The translations under genes were made by a program, and so were the position numbers. Of a stretch of 64,000 nt of DNA, positions 17,623 to 25,238 are shown piece by piece (position 1 is the stretch's first letter; each line of letters starts with the position of its first letter). This stretch comes from JAKIWV01 sp963773945 (GTDB lineage: Archaea; Thermoplasmatota; Thermoplasmata; Lutacidiplasmatales; UBA184), in NCBI GenBank assembly GCA_963773945.1, contig CAVZDD010000004.1, forward strand, positions 124,001-188,000, read 5' to 3'. Under the pieces are notes generated by a model. The model was not told the origin of the DNA and searched no databases. It was given only the letters and a program-made list of their open reading frames with translations.

Positions 17623-17725
17623 GGCTTTGTGTCTAAACGCTAGAGGTGTTTCAAAAGTCCCGTGTTTCAAAACGGACATCACTGTTTCGGAAGGGTACTC
17701 ATCTCAATGGTTTAGACACAAAGCC
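17623..17725. mobile_element. 103-bp MITE-like element with 16-bp perfect terminal inverted repeats
   Basis: GGCTTTGTGTCTAAAC at 17623-17638 is repeated in perfect inverted form at 17710-17725, and the whole is flanked by a 10-bp direct repeat. The interior carries no gene but has two copies of GTGTTTCAAAA (17647-17657 and 17662-17672). It is far richer in A/T than its surroundings. The termini do not match those of the transposons at 19-28 kb, so a different transposase elsewhere must be responsible. It lies in the 3' end of the Pop5 gene and supplies that gene's present stop codon. Confidence 0.85.
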
Positions 17726-18074
17726 GACCTGCGAGGGCGGCTCCCGGCGTCGGAGCCAGCGTTTCCCGCCCACCAGCGTGCCCCACGTACGGTAGGTCCG
17801 CACCTCGAGAACGGTCCCATCGACGGCCGTCCAGCGGCCGGCCCACGCAGCCCGCGCCCGATTCGCCCAGGTGTGCGGCACGTCCACGAGGGCCCGTCGT
17901 CCCTCGACCCGCACCACGCGCAGCTTGGGGGGCGGGCCCTGGGTGGCCAGTCGGACGGAGAGCCATCGCTCGAGCGCCCGGGGAAAAAGAGGGGTCCCCC
18001 GCCACCTCGATCCCGAGGTAGCGGGGGCGGGGGAGAGAGTTACCGGACGAAGTCGATGACCTCTTCGGACTCAC
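17699..18074 (-). CDS. rnp2: RNase P protein component Pop5/Rpp14-like (one frameshift; MITE-altered 3' end)
   Basis: Two frames together spell a Pop5-like protein of about 125 residues. The first gives PRPRYLGIEVAGDPSFSP, like the RRYIAFEV...FS start of archaeal Pop5. The second gives ALERWLSVRLATQG, LRVVRVEGRRALVDVPH and the C-terminal VRTYRTWGTLVGGKRWL, equivalent to the RTLGVSGTIKRLRRKF end. They join if one base is added in the G/C run at 17977-17983. The GTG at 18074 lies inside the ftsZ end, so the gene follows ftsZ with a 35-bp overlap. Without the MITE the frame would run on for a few codons past 17622; now it ends inside the element. Pop5 is a core RNase P subunit that helps mature tRNA 5' ends. 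The match is by eye on a short protein. Confidence 0.6.
17726..17735. repeat. Target-site duplication of the MITE, right copy
   Basis: GACCTGCGAG, exact copy of 17613-17622, immediately after the right terminal repeat. Confidence 0.85.
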
Positions 18075-19173
18075 CGGCGGCGTATCCTCCGCGGGAGCCC
18101 AGGAGGTTCGTGGCCTTTACTCCAGTGATGATGAGGAGCACCTTGATGGTGTTCTCCATCTCGGGAGAGTTCTCCACGGAGCATCCCCAGATGATCCGGG
18201 CCCGCTTCGAGATCTTCGCGCCCACTAGCGCCGCAGCCTTGTCGGCCTCGGAGACCGTCATCGTCGGTCCGCCGATGACGCGCACGAGCGCGCCAGTGGC
18301 GTCCTTCATGTCGACGTTGCCGAGCAGCGGGGAGGTCAGGGCCTGGGTGACCGCCTCGGTCACTCGGTCCGTCGCACTCTCGCTCTCGCCCAGTCCGATG
18401 AGGGCGACCCCGCCGTCCTTCATGACGGTCATGATATCGGCGTAGTCCAGGTTCACGAGTCCGGGCTTGGTCACGATCTCGGTGATGCCCTTGATCGCGG
18501 TCATCAGGACCGCATCGGCCAGCTTGAACGCCGCATCGAGCGGCATCCGGGGCACCAGCTCGAGGAGCTTGTCATTCTGGATGACGATGGTTGTGTCGCA
18601 GACCCGGCGGAGCCGCTCGAGTCCGTCCTTCGCGGCCTCGAGGCGCACGGCGCCTTCCGCGGCGAAGGGGATCGTCACGACGCCCATCGTGAGCGCGCCG
18701 GCTTCTTTGCTGATGCGCGCGACGAGGTGGGCCGAGCCCGTGCCGGTTCCTCCGCCCATCCCGGCGGTAACGAACACGATGTGGGCGCCCGTCAGGAAGT
18801 TACGGATCTCTTCCTCGTTCTCTCGCGCCGCTTCTTCCCCGACCTCGGGGCGAGCACCGGCGCCCAGGCCCTTCGTAGCCCGGCGGCCAATGAGGATCTT
18901 GCGGGGGGAGTGGATCGTCAGAAGGTGTTTCGCGTCGGTGTTGATGGCGCACATCTCCGCACCCTGGATCCCTTCCTCGACGCAGCGGTTGATGGTGTTC
19001 GAGCCACCGCCGCCGCATCCGATGATCCGGATGTTGACCCGCAGCGTCTCGGCCAGTTTCGCCAGCTCTGCGTCGTCCCCGCTCGAGTACGCGGGGTTCG
19101 CGTCCGGCTTCTGGTCGGCCAGCTGCTGGCTTTCCTGGTGCTTCGCGATGGCTTCCTGAATGATCGATTTCAT
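18040..19173 (-). CDS. ftsZ: Cell division protein FtsZ
   Basis: Tubulin-like GTPase that forms the division ring. The 377-residue protein has IRIIGCGGGGSNTINR near residue 49, CAINTDAKHL, the GTP signature AGMGGGTGTGSA near 146, VVTIPFAAEG and NLDYADIMTVMKDGG. The N-terminal 40 residues are a Gln/Asp-rich extension before the GTPase domain. A Shine-Dalgarno-like GGAG stands about 10 bases before the ATG. The likely TATA box ACGTTTAAGT (19241-19250) implies a leader of roughly 45 bases. The transposon begins right behind that promoter, with the first target copy at 19254. Confidence 0.95.
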   Translation of the reverse strand: MKSIIQEAIAKHQESQQLADQKPDANPAYSSGDDAELAKLAETLRVNIRIIGCGGGGSNTINRCVEEGIQGAEMCAINTDAKHLLTIHSPRKILIGRRATKGLGAGARPEVGEEAARENEEEIRNFLTGAHIVFVTAGMGGGTGTGSAHLVARISKEAGALTMGVVTIPFAAEGAVRLEAAKDGLERLRRVCDTTIVIQNDKLLELVPRMPLDAAFKLADAVLMTAIKGITEIVTKPGLVNLDYADIMTVMKDGGVALIGLGESESATDRVTEAVTQALTSPLLGNVDMKDATGALVRVIGGPTMTVSEADKAAALVGAKISKRARIIWGCSVENSPEMENTIKVLLIITGVKATNLLGSRGGYAAGESEEVIDFVR

Positions 19174-19240
19174 GGTTTGATTCTCCGTTGCGTTTGTCGG
19201 ACGAGCGTCATACGCTCGGCGAGGAATCCCGAGATTTGCT

Positions 19241-19250
19241 ACTTAAACGT
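19241..19250 (-). promoter_or_regulatory. Probable TATA box of ftsZ
   Basis: ACGTTTAAGT on the minus strand. The transposon target repeat starts only 4 bp behind it, so the insertion has replaced the region immediately upstream of the ftsZ promoter. Confidence 0.4.
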
Positions 19251-19253
19251 TGG

Positions 19254-19261
19254 TTTACAGA
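19254..19261. repeat. 8-bp target copy 1 (TTTACAGA)
   Basis: TTTACAGA immediately before the left end of transposon 1. Identical copies stand at 25421-25428 and 28184-28191. Confidence 0.8.
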
Positions 19262-19284
19262 GGTACTGTAACGTTATCGGGCCG

Positions 19285-20511
19285 TCACGATTTTTGGTCC
19301 TCCGTTGTAACAACTCGGGCCTTGGCCTTCACCGCCGTCTCGATGATTGTCCTCCACCGGAACCCGTTGCCGACCGGAATGCCGGCCGCTTCTCCTGGAG
19401 TCTTGCCGAGTGCCTGATGATCGCGCACGAGGTTGTAATGGACCCGTAGTCCTTCCGCGAGAGTTGCCGTTCCGGGCTCGCCGTCGAATGCCCGCATGAC
19501 CTTGAATCGTTCTTTCTCGGTTCCGTGGAACCGCTCGATTCGGTTGTTCGACTCGGGGGCGCGAATCGACGGGACCCGGCGGTGCGGGCTGTACCAAGAC
19601 GAACCATGTACCAGCTTCGGATCGTCCAACGGAGTGGCCCGGCGACCGAGTTCCTTGCTCACGGCCTCAGGGTATGAGGTCATCCCGTCCGTCAGCACAT
19701 CGACCGGGCGATCAGGGGTTGCCCGCTTCGCCTTGGCGAGCGGAACGCGAGCGTTGGCGAGGCTTCGGTCCTCGGAAATGTGCGTTGCAAGGAGGAACCG
19801 GGTGTCGTGGTCGAGGACGTTCCATAGGTACTCGTTCCGACCGTTGACATCCACGACCGTCTCATCGACGTGCCACCGGTCCGAGGTCCGCGCCCCCTGT
19901 GCGTCCATCCACTCAGCGGCCAGCTTCGAGTAGTGGACGACCCATCGAAAGACCGTCATGTGGGAAACGCGAAGCCGCTCGACCTGCTCCAAATGCTCCC
20001 GGACCTTGCGGACGCTCATGCCCCGGAAGTAGAGGTCGAGGGCGCGGGCGATGTTCATCGGGTTCGCCCGCCGGTTCTTGAAACCCACGCGCCCCACGAA
20101 CCGCCGGCCGCACGACGCACAGGAGTATCGTTGAACGTCTCCGCTCTTGTTGTGCCGAACGGAGTGGCAAGTCACCTCAGCCGAGCCGCACCCGTCGCAC
20201 ATGATCTTCGCTTCGGCGATTACGGGGGCCGATTCCTCGAACCCGACCTTGTACCTGACTGCGACGATGTGAATACACGTCATCGAGGTCGCGCTGTAGA
20301 AGTCGCACTCGCACGACCACCGGCCCGCGTTCTCAGTCACCGTGTAGGACAACTCCGGGTGGCTCTGCGATCGGACGGAGTATGCCTTTGGGCCAAGCGC
20401 ACGGATTTGGTCTCCCCGAGCGACGATAGCGAGCGCCGGGGTCCGCTGGTCCGTCCACGCCTTCAGGGTCCACCGTTCCTTATCGCTTTGGGTTTCGATG
20501 GCTTGTGACAT
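19285..20511 (-). CDS. DDE transposase with N-terminal SWIM zinc finger
   Basis: The 408-residue protein starts with a SWIM-type finger, C67-x-C69-x9-C79-x-H81. A four-cysteine zinc ribbon (C105, C108, C131, C134), a helix-turn-helix-like region (MSVRKVREHLEQVERLRVSHMTVFRWV, about 165-191) and a DDE catalytic core follow. The core has Asp216 in WHVDETVV, Asp275 in VLTDGMTSYP and Glu326 in NNRIERFHGTEKERFK. The core and the WxVDET/RIERFHG context resemble IS6/IS240-type transposases. Its stop lies 23 bp inside the left transposon end, as expected if the end doubles as the gene's 3' region. The ATG at 20511 is the first that makes sense; the frame is open much further upstream by chance. Confidence 0.85.
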   Translation of the reverse strand: MSQAIETQSDKERWTLKAWTDQRTPALAIVARGDQIRALGPKAYSVRSQSHPELSYTVTENAGRWSCECDFYSATSMTCIHIVAVRYKVGFEESAPVIAEAKIMCDGCGSAEVTCHSVRHNKSGDVQRYSCASCGRRFVGRVGFKNRRANPMNIARALDLYFRGMSVRKVREHLEQVERLRVSHMTVFRWVVHYSKLAAEWMDAQGARTSDRWHVDETVVDVNGRNEYLWNVLDHDTRFLLATHISEDRSLANARVPLAKAKRATPDRPVDVLTDGMTSYPEAVSKELGRRATPLDDPKLVHGSSWYSPHRRVPSIRAPESNNRIERFHGTEKERFKVMRAFDGEPGTATLAEGLRVHYNLVRDHQALGKTPGEAAGIPVGNGFRWRTIIETAVKAKARVVTTEDQKS

Positions 20512-20653
20512 ACGTTTTCTCCTCCGAGATTGTCTATCCCGTTGTCTATACGTATGGGCTTTCCTGTACTTAATGCTATGGACAAATGACACACCCACAC
20601 TTAATCCATAGTTATTTAGCCTCCCCGACAATAGAGTAAGTGGTGAGTCGTCC

Positions 20654-20887
20654 ATGACGGTGGGGGAGTTCCGAACCAAGGTCGTCTCGAACATGGAGGG
20701 GTCCGACTCGGTGCGGTCCACGGTCCCTGAGGCCGTCGCCGCTCTACTCGGTGCCGTCCCCGGGGCGACTCTCCTCTGGTCCTTTGAACCAGGCTCCGCC
20801 AAGGTTGTCGTCTCGGTGGATCGGTCGGTCCCGGTGAGCGTGGGTCCGGCCCGCTCGAAGCCAAAGAAGTCGTCCAAGCGGCGCTGA
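20654..20887 (+). CDS. Small AbrB/MazE-like DNA-binding protein
   Basis: The 77 residues have the swapped-hairpin pattern FRTKVVSN...RSTVPEAVAALLGAVPGATLLWSFEPGSAKVVVSVD, close to the standard (K/R)xTVPKxxRxxLGLxPGDxLxW layout, then a basic tail (SKPKKSSKRR). Such proteins act as antitoxins or transcription regulators. No toxin is recognisable next to it, so a regulatory role for the transposon is the more cautious reading. An A/T-rich stretch at about 20612-20640 precedes it. Confidence 0.6.
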   Translation: MTVGEFRTKVVSNMEGSDSVRSTVPEAVAALLGAVPGATLLWSFEPGSAKVVVSVDRSVPVSVGPARSKPKKSSKRR

Positions 20888-21021
20888 TCGCCGCACGATT
20901 TCCCGAGTCCCAATTCGACCTCGGGAAGTACCGAAATGCGATGTTCCCTTAATCGCCTTCTCTTTGATGAAGCGTTAATCGGAAGTCTAAAGTATATTCT
21001 CATCCTCCCTTAGCTTCAAGC

Positions 21022-21249
21022 ATGAGAGCCACCGTTGTGCTTCGTGGGGACGTGGCGGACGAGGAGAAGGTTCAGCGGCTCGTAGAGTCACTAAAGAGAG
21101 CCGGCGGTGGACCCCTGATGGTCCGTGAGATCGCCGGCGCGATGAAGGTCTCTCTCACGACTGCCGGGAAGTACGTGGACGTTTGCCAAGCCAAAGGCCT
21201 GGTTCGAGTCAAGCCGTACGCCTCCGCAAAGCAGGTATGGCTGGCCTGA
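21022..21249 (+). CDS. Small winged-helix protein
   Basis: The 75-residue protein shows a helix-turn-helix at about 30-60 (GGPLMVREIAGAMKVSLTTAGKYVDVCQAKGLVRV) and a final beta wing. It is probably a transcription regulator. TATA-like AAGTATATTC lies about 27 bases before the ATG, which suits a leaderless transcript. It precedes the restriction-modification genes and could control their order of expression, as controller proteins do. That role is inference from position. Confidence 0.55.
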   Translation: MRATVVLRGDVADEEKVQRLVESLKRAGGGPLMVREIAGAMKVSLTTAGKYVDVCQAKGLVRVKPYASAKQVWLA

Positions 21250-21371
21250 CCGCTTCCACTCGAAAAGGTGGGGTGGGGGTCCGGTAGGTGGCCGTCCGTC
21301 CTTCCCGCCACATTTCACCGTTCGATGCCCCGCCTGGGTTGAACCACCCTGAGGGCGTTCCAAGCCCACAG

Positions 21372-22685
21372 ATGCACCCTCTCAAGACCACGACATCGGC
21401 TCTGGCTGCGGTCGAAGCGCCTACCAGCCTTTCGGGGTTCCCACATCTGAACAGTGGAGAGTTGAAGGGCACTTGGAAGGCGGCCCGCAGAATGTGGGGG
21501 CACTCCCTCCACAGGCTGGCACCCTACAATGGGACCTTCCCCCCGGCTCTCGCGCATTACTTCGTCCAGGCCTATTCGGACCCAGGACAGACCGTGCTTG
21601 ACCCGTTTTCCGGAAGTGGAACGACGGCATTGGAGGCTTGTCTGTGCGCGAGGATTGGGGTGGGAAATGACCCGTTTCCCTATGCGAACATCCTGACTCA
21701 CGCGAAGGTCAAGCCGCTGGGGCAGAAGGACGCCGCACAAGCCATCAGGTGGCTCGCAAAATCAATCAGCAAAAAGTCGCCCCAGTTGGACAACCCGGAC
21801 ATTGGCCCATTCTTCCACCCCAAGACCCTCCGCCAGGTCTTGGCGGTTCGGGAGTTTCTGCGAGACCGAGATTCGGATTCCGCGATTTTCCTAAAGGCCC
21901 TGATGTGCGGGGTCCTCCACGGCCCCTCTAAGATGTTTCTGTCCCTGCCCATGAAGGACACGGCCGCATCCAGCACCCGGTATATTCAAAAGTACGCCCG
22001 AGAGCACCGATTGGTCTATCCCTTGAGGGACGTTTTCGAGTCGCTGGAAAACAAGCTACGGAGAGCGATGGCGGATCCCACCCCCATCGTGAGGGGTACG
22101 GCAACCGGATTCGATGCTCGGAAGATGGGGCTTGAGGACGAATCTGTGAATCTGATCGTTACCTCTCCTCCCTACCTCCACGTCCTCGATTACTCGTGGA
22201 ACCACTGGGTACGCCTATGGTTCCTCGGGGAGGATCGACTGGAAGCCCGAGGCCGGATGTTCCTGAGTGGAAACGAGCCGAAGTTCATGGCATTCATGGA
22301 AGACGCTCTGAGGGAGATGTTCCGAGTGCTGGCACCAGACTCGGTCTGCGTCGTTGTGGTCGGCGACGTGAGGAACAAGAATGGGACGGGCATAATCAAC
22401 CTCGCCGAGAAGCTTGTACCGCTCGCTGCCAAAGTGGGCTTCGGGACCCGGTCCGTGATTGCTGACCCGTATCCGTTAGGTGCCCGGAGCTTCGTAGTCT
22501 ACAACGAATCGCGGTACAATTTTGACTCGGATACCGATCCTGAAACGTGCGCCGTTCCCTTGGACCGGTGCCTCGTCCTACAGAAGGGTCGGGCTACCGA
22601 ACGAACGTTCCGTGTTCCCTGGGAAGTGAGGAGCCAAAACCCACTGGAAAACTTCAGCAGTGCTCCGACCCGAACTCCTGGTTAG
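21372..22685 (+). CDS. DNA methyltransferase (amino-methylating, modification gene)
   Basis: The S-adenosylmethionine motif DPFSGSGTTALEA stands early (residues about 77-89 from the ATG at 21372) and the catalytic motif TSPPY late (264-268). The order is therefore SAM motif first, the reverse of the commonest N4-cytosine/N6-adenine enzymes with SPPY first. VVVVGDVRNKNGTGIINLAEKL follows. The enzyme should methylate an exocyclic amino group in a specific DNA site. A longer form from a GTG at 21288 is possible. It meets the putative endonuclease gene head-on with a 4-bp overlap, a usual layout for a restriction-modification pair. Confidence 0.83.
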   Translation: MHPLKTTTSALAAVEAPTSLSGFPHLNSGELKGTWKAARRMWGHSLHRLAPYNGTFPPALAHYFVQAYSDPGQTVLDPFSGSGTTALEACLCARIGVGNDPFPYANILTHAKVKPLGQKDAAQAIRWLAKSISKKSPQLDNPDIGPFFHPKTLRQVLAVREFLRDRDSDSAIFLKALMCGVLHGPSKMFLSLPMKDTAASSTRYIQKYAREHRLVYPLRDVFESLENKLRRAMADPTPIVRGTATGFDARKMGLEDESVNLIVTSPPYLHVLDYSWNHWVRLWFLGEDRLEARGRMFLSGNEPKFMAFMEDALREMFRVLAPDSVCVVVVGDVRNKNGTGIINLAEKLVPLAAKVGFGTRSVIADPYPLGARSFVVYNESRYNFDSDTDPETCAVPLDRCLVLQKGRATERTFRVPWEVRSQNPLENFSSAPTRTPG

Positions 22686-23332
22686 CCGGCCGGCTTGCCG
22701 ATTGACTTGTCGAGGAGTGGGCGCAATTCCATCGTCCACGCCGGGTCAAGCGGCCAGTTGATCTTCTCTGTAGTGGACAGTAGGCATTCCTGTTCCTCTT
22801 TTGAGTAGTTTCGGAAAGACGACCGAGTGAGGTCCCGATTTCGGCGGTAGGCATAGTCCGCCCAGTTACCGGTAAACGGATACAACGGGACGGCAAGAAT
22901 GTCGTACTCTCCCACCAGATAGCAAGTCGTCTCGATGACCTTCCCGGTCGGCAGGGTGACTTTCCGTCTGTCGCTCGCGTCGTTCTGGACTCGGGCGACC
23001 ACGCGCCCCTCTTGGTCCTCAAGCGAGGTCGTCTGGATGCTCTTGAGTTGAATCGTATACTCCCGGCCACCCAGGACAAACCGCCGATCCGATTTCGACT
23101 TCTTGTGGTCCGGGTCTTTGGAAATCCTGGTCGCTCCGGAAAGCGTGCTAAGGACGAGTCGCTCGAACTTGTCCTCCGCTACATAGCCCATCACGATTCC
23201 CCTGAGACTCGGATTCTCGGTTAGTGCCTTAATCAACGTGGCGAGGTCGGCCCATTGTTCGATTCGTTCGATCCTGTCACGGGCGGTGGCGGCCGTGAGG
23301 GGCTTGGCCTGCAGGTCGTTCTGATCGACCAT
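22682..23332 (-). CDS. Putative restriction endonuclease partner
   Basis: The 216-residue protein contains MGYVAEDKFERLVLSTL near residue 48 and then KSKSDRRFVLGGREYTIQLKSIQT near 78-101. The acidic residue followed by Q-L-K looks like a PD-(D/E)xK nuclease core (D...QxK). It is convergent with the DNA methyltransferase, and the two stops overlap. I infer a type II-like restriction activity; the target sequence is unknown. It could also be a nuclease of another defence type. Confidence 0.55.
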   Translation of the reverse strand: MVDQNDLQAKPLTAATARDRIERIEQWADLATLIKALTENPSLRGIVMGYVAEDKFERLVLSTLSGATRISKDPDHKKSKSDRRFVLGGREYTIQLKSIQTTSLEDQEGRVVARVQNDASDRRKVTLPTGKVIETTCYLVGEYDILAVPLYPFTGNWADYAYRRNRDLTRSSFRNYSKEEQECLLSTTEKINWPLDPAWTMELRPLLDKSIGKPAG

Positions 23333-23346
23333 CGACCCCGGTTTGG

Positions 23347-23808
23347 CTAAGGGGCTCCTATCGAGGGTCGGAAGATCACACGCCGCTCTCGCTCCCGGAA
23401 GATGATGTCAAAATCCTGAAAGATGCTGTCCCTTCCCAGGACGATGTAGGGAATACGACCTTCATCGGTTGGCACGAAAGCGGTGCCTCGAAGAACATGT
23501 ACCACAGTGTCCTGCTGTAGAATTTCAATCTCGTAGCGGTAGATGTCGTTGGGAAACTGGCCGCCCGCTCCGGTCGCTGAGGCATTTGTCACCACTAATT
23601 GAAGGCCGACTCCCTGAGCCATCCCTGTTGGAACAAAAGTATCGGTAGACCCCGAGTCAACTAAGGCGATGCCCGTGACACTCCGCTGGGGGCCGCGGAG
23701 ACGGACGTTCAACAACGGGAGTTTCTGCGGATCGCCGTCCACAGCGTACGAAAGATACCTCTGATGGAATCCCCTGATTCGGCGGTGCCGAGGTGGACGT
23801 ACAGGCAC
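23347..23808 (-). CDS. Retropepsin-like aspartic protease
   Basis: The single catalytic motif ALVDSGSTDTFVP (about residue 48-60) and the later PYIVLGRDSIFQDFDIIF hydrophobic-Gly block fit a clan AA retropepsin of 153 residues. These work as dimers. No membrane segment is visible, so it should act in the cytoplasm. It lies 18 bp after the DUF5678 gene on the same strand, so they are probably one transcript. The substrate is unknown. Confidence 0.75.
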   Translation of the reverse strand: MPVRPPRHRRIRGFHQRYLSYAVDGDPQKLPLLNVRLRGPQRSVTGIALVDSGSTDTFVPTGMAQGVGLQLVVTNASATGAGGQFPNDIYRYEIEILQQDTVVHVLRGTAFVPTDEGRIPYIVLGRDSIFQDFDIIFRERERRVIFRPSIGAP

Positions 23809-23826
23809 ACGCCGCCGTCCCGGTTA

Positions 23827-24120
23827 CTACAGCAGCATCACGGTCGCGCGAGGGAACTTCGCGACGAACGGCTCGCTGTCCGGGTGTAGCGCGAATGCCC
23901 GGTCAATGACCTCTTTCGCGGTGTCTCCAGACGCGACAATCTCCTTTCCGATGACAGCAATCCACTTGTCAAGGTTCTGGCTGATCACCTCGGGAGAGTC
24001 CCGGAGGAATTCGAACTCGCTCACGACACCTTGGCCCTTCTTGCCACTCTGCATTTTCTTTGTTGTTGGTGGGGTGGTTTCAACTGGAATGGGGGCGCGG
24101 CGAACGCCTGTGGCATACAT
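23827..24120 (-). CDS. DUF5678-type small protein
   Basis: The C-terminal half, with SQNLDKWIAVIGKEIVASGD and KEVIDRAFALHPDSEPFVAKFP, matches the pattern of DUF5678, a small domain of unknown function often found next to retropepsins. The ATG at 24120 is preferred because TATA-like CTTTATAAGG (24135-24144) is about 20-25 bases upstream. Starts at 24132 or 24051 are possible. It probably pairs with the downstream protease, either as substrate, inhibitor or scaffold; the direction is inference. Confidence 0.6.
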   Translation of the reverse strand: MYATGVRRAPIPVETTPPTTKKMQSGKKGQGVVSEFEFLRDSPEVISQNLDKWIAVIGKEIVASGDTAKEVIDRAFALHPDSEPFVAKFPRATVMLL

Positions 24121-24196
24121 AGCCCTTCTCATCCCTTATAAAGCCCCGGCGAACAGGAGAAGGAGTGTGGATAGTTAAACACCGCCTAAAGTCGCA

Positions 24197-24496
24197 GTGA
24201 CCCTAAAGTCTGGGACCCGTCAAAACATGGTACGTAAGCGATCGAAGAGCGCGAGCAGACGATTGCCCAAGACTCGACGGAGACGGAGGTCACCCGCTCT
24301 GGCCTTCGTCGTCATGGCGCGCTGCCCTGTTTCCGGTTGGTGTCCGGGACGCCTCGATGGAATTTTAATTTTTGACCCGGCTACGAAGTCATACAACTAT
24401 GGCCTCGCATGTGACAAGAATCAGAATCACGTATTCCGCAGCGATTTGACGTTCGCATTGGAGAGTCAAAGTGTCGAGCGTCGGCACAAACGCTGA
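24197..24496 (+). CDS. Small basic protein with a cysteine cluster, unknown
   Basis: I do not recognise it. The 99-residue frame has a very basic N-terminus (RKRSKSASRRLPKTRRRRR) and then CPVSGWCPGRLDGILIFDP and LACDKNQNH, which could bind zinc through three Cys and a His. The GTG start is 22 bases after a TATA-like AGTTAAAC. It overlaps the next gene by 26 bp. Coding potential is moderate. Confidence 0.4.
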   Translation: MTLKSGTRQNMVRKRSKSASRRLPKTRRRRRSPALAFVVMARCPVSGWCPGRLDGILIFDPATKSYNYGLACDKNQNHVFRSDLTFALESQSVERRHKR

Positions 24497-24953
24497 ATGG
24501 TGGCTTGCGCGGATTCGGCTACAATCCGCGCCGTACGCGCGCCGGCGTTGGGTCGCTGTCCTTGCCATAATCGGTTGGGTTCTGGCCTACGTTCTGATAG
24601 CCTGGGAGGCTTTTCTTCATCCAAGTTACAGCCTGTTAGTAGTTCTCGTAGCGATCCTAACCTCCGAAGGCTTCCTCACCACATCCATTCAAATCGGGCG
24701 TTGGATGGGGAACGCCGGCACTCAGTATTTTGACGCTGCACGCCGAGTCGTCGGCAAGGAATTCGCAGCGAACGGGGCGAGCGGAATCGCTGATCGGCTC
24801 GGGAACGTGTTACGGACGTACGAAGGTTGCTTGGCCGAGACGTACTCCGGATTACTCGGGCGGAAACTCATGGATTCCAACTGCACCGTAGAGAAGTTGT
24901 GTCAAAGCCTGGCGGAAGTCTGCGCGTCACATCCGGAGCCGGAAGGTCTCTAA
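24471..24953 (+). CDS. Membrane protein of unknown function
   Basis: The 160-residue protein has two adjacent hydrophobic segments (about 28-46 VAVLAIIGWVLAYVLIAW and 50-66 PSYSLLVVLVAILTSEG), then a soluble helical C-terminal half with NGASGIADRLGNVLRTYEGC. No family is recognised. GTG start; overlaps the preceding small gene. It is the last gene of transposon 1. Confidence 0.5.
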   Translation: MSSVGTNAEWWLARIRLQSAPYARRRWVAVLAIIGWVLAYVLIAWEAFLHPSYSLLVVLVAILTSEGFLTTSIQIGRWMGNAGTQYFDAARRVVGKEFAANGASGIADRLGNVLRTYEGCLAETYSGLLGRKLMDSNCTVEKLCQSLAEVCASHPEPEGL

Positions 24954-24989
24954 GGGACCTCGGCGATGATGCCGCGGGGTAGTGTTGCT

Positions 24990-25020
24990 CCCTAAGTGTT
25001 CCTAAGAGGAACACTTAGGG
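24990..25020. repeat. Perfect 13-bp inverted repeat
   Basis: CCCTAAGTGTTCC and GGAACACTTAGGG enclose the 5-base loop TAAGA. It follows the 24471-24953 gene by 36 bp and could act as an RNA hairpin terminator, a recombination site or a remnant of another element. Confidence 0.75.
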
Positions 25021-25166
25021 CTCAAAGTCCGGATGTCCGTTCCGACCCATTAATGGCGTCGAAAGTTTCGCAATCTGCCGACAAGTATCTTAAGCCGGCC
25101 TGCCGGTGGGAGGCATCAGCCGAGCGACGTGAGTTCGGCCCTCAGAAGGGGAAATCGGAGACTTCA

Positions 25167-25238
25167 GGCTTGGGTCGTTCAACGATAGGACTGCCGTGTG
25201 GCATACGGCGTACTCGGGTCTGACTCCCGACCCAAGCC
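25167..25238. repeat. Fold-back element
   Basis: GGCTTGGGTCG (25167-25177) pairs perfectly with CGACCCAAGCC (25228-25238). Inside, GCCG/CGGC (about 25193-25208) and TCGGGT/ACTCCCGA (about 25215-25230) can pair as well. A small structured RNA or a transposon subterminal structure are both possible. Confidence 0.5.

Noticed and set aside
17623..17725. MITE as a relative of the 19-28 kb transposons
   Set aside because: Terminal sequences differ beyond the first two bases and the duplication is 10 bp rather than 8 bp.
24996..25223. 75-residue plus-strand ORF
   Set aside because: It covers the palindrome and fold-back region, has no domain pattern and no promoter; likely chance.
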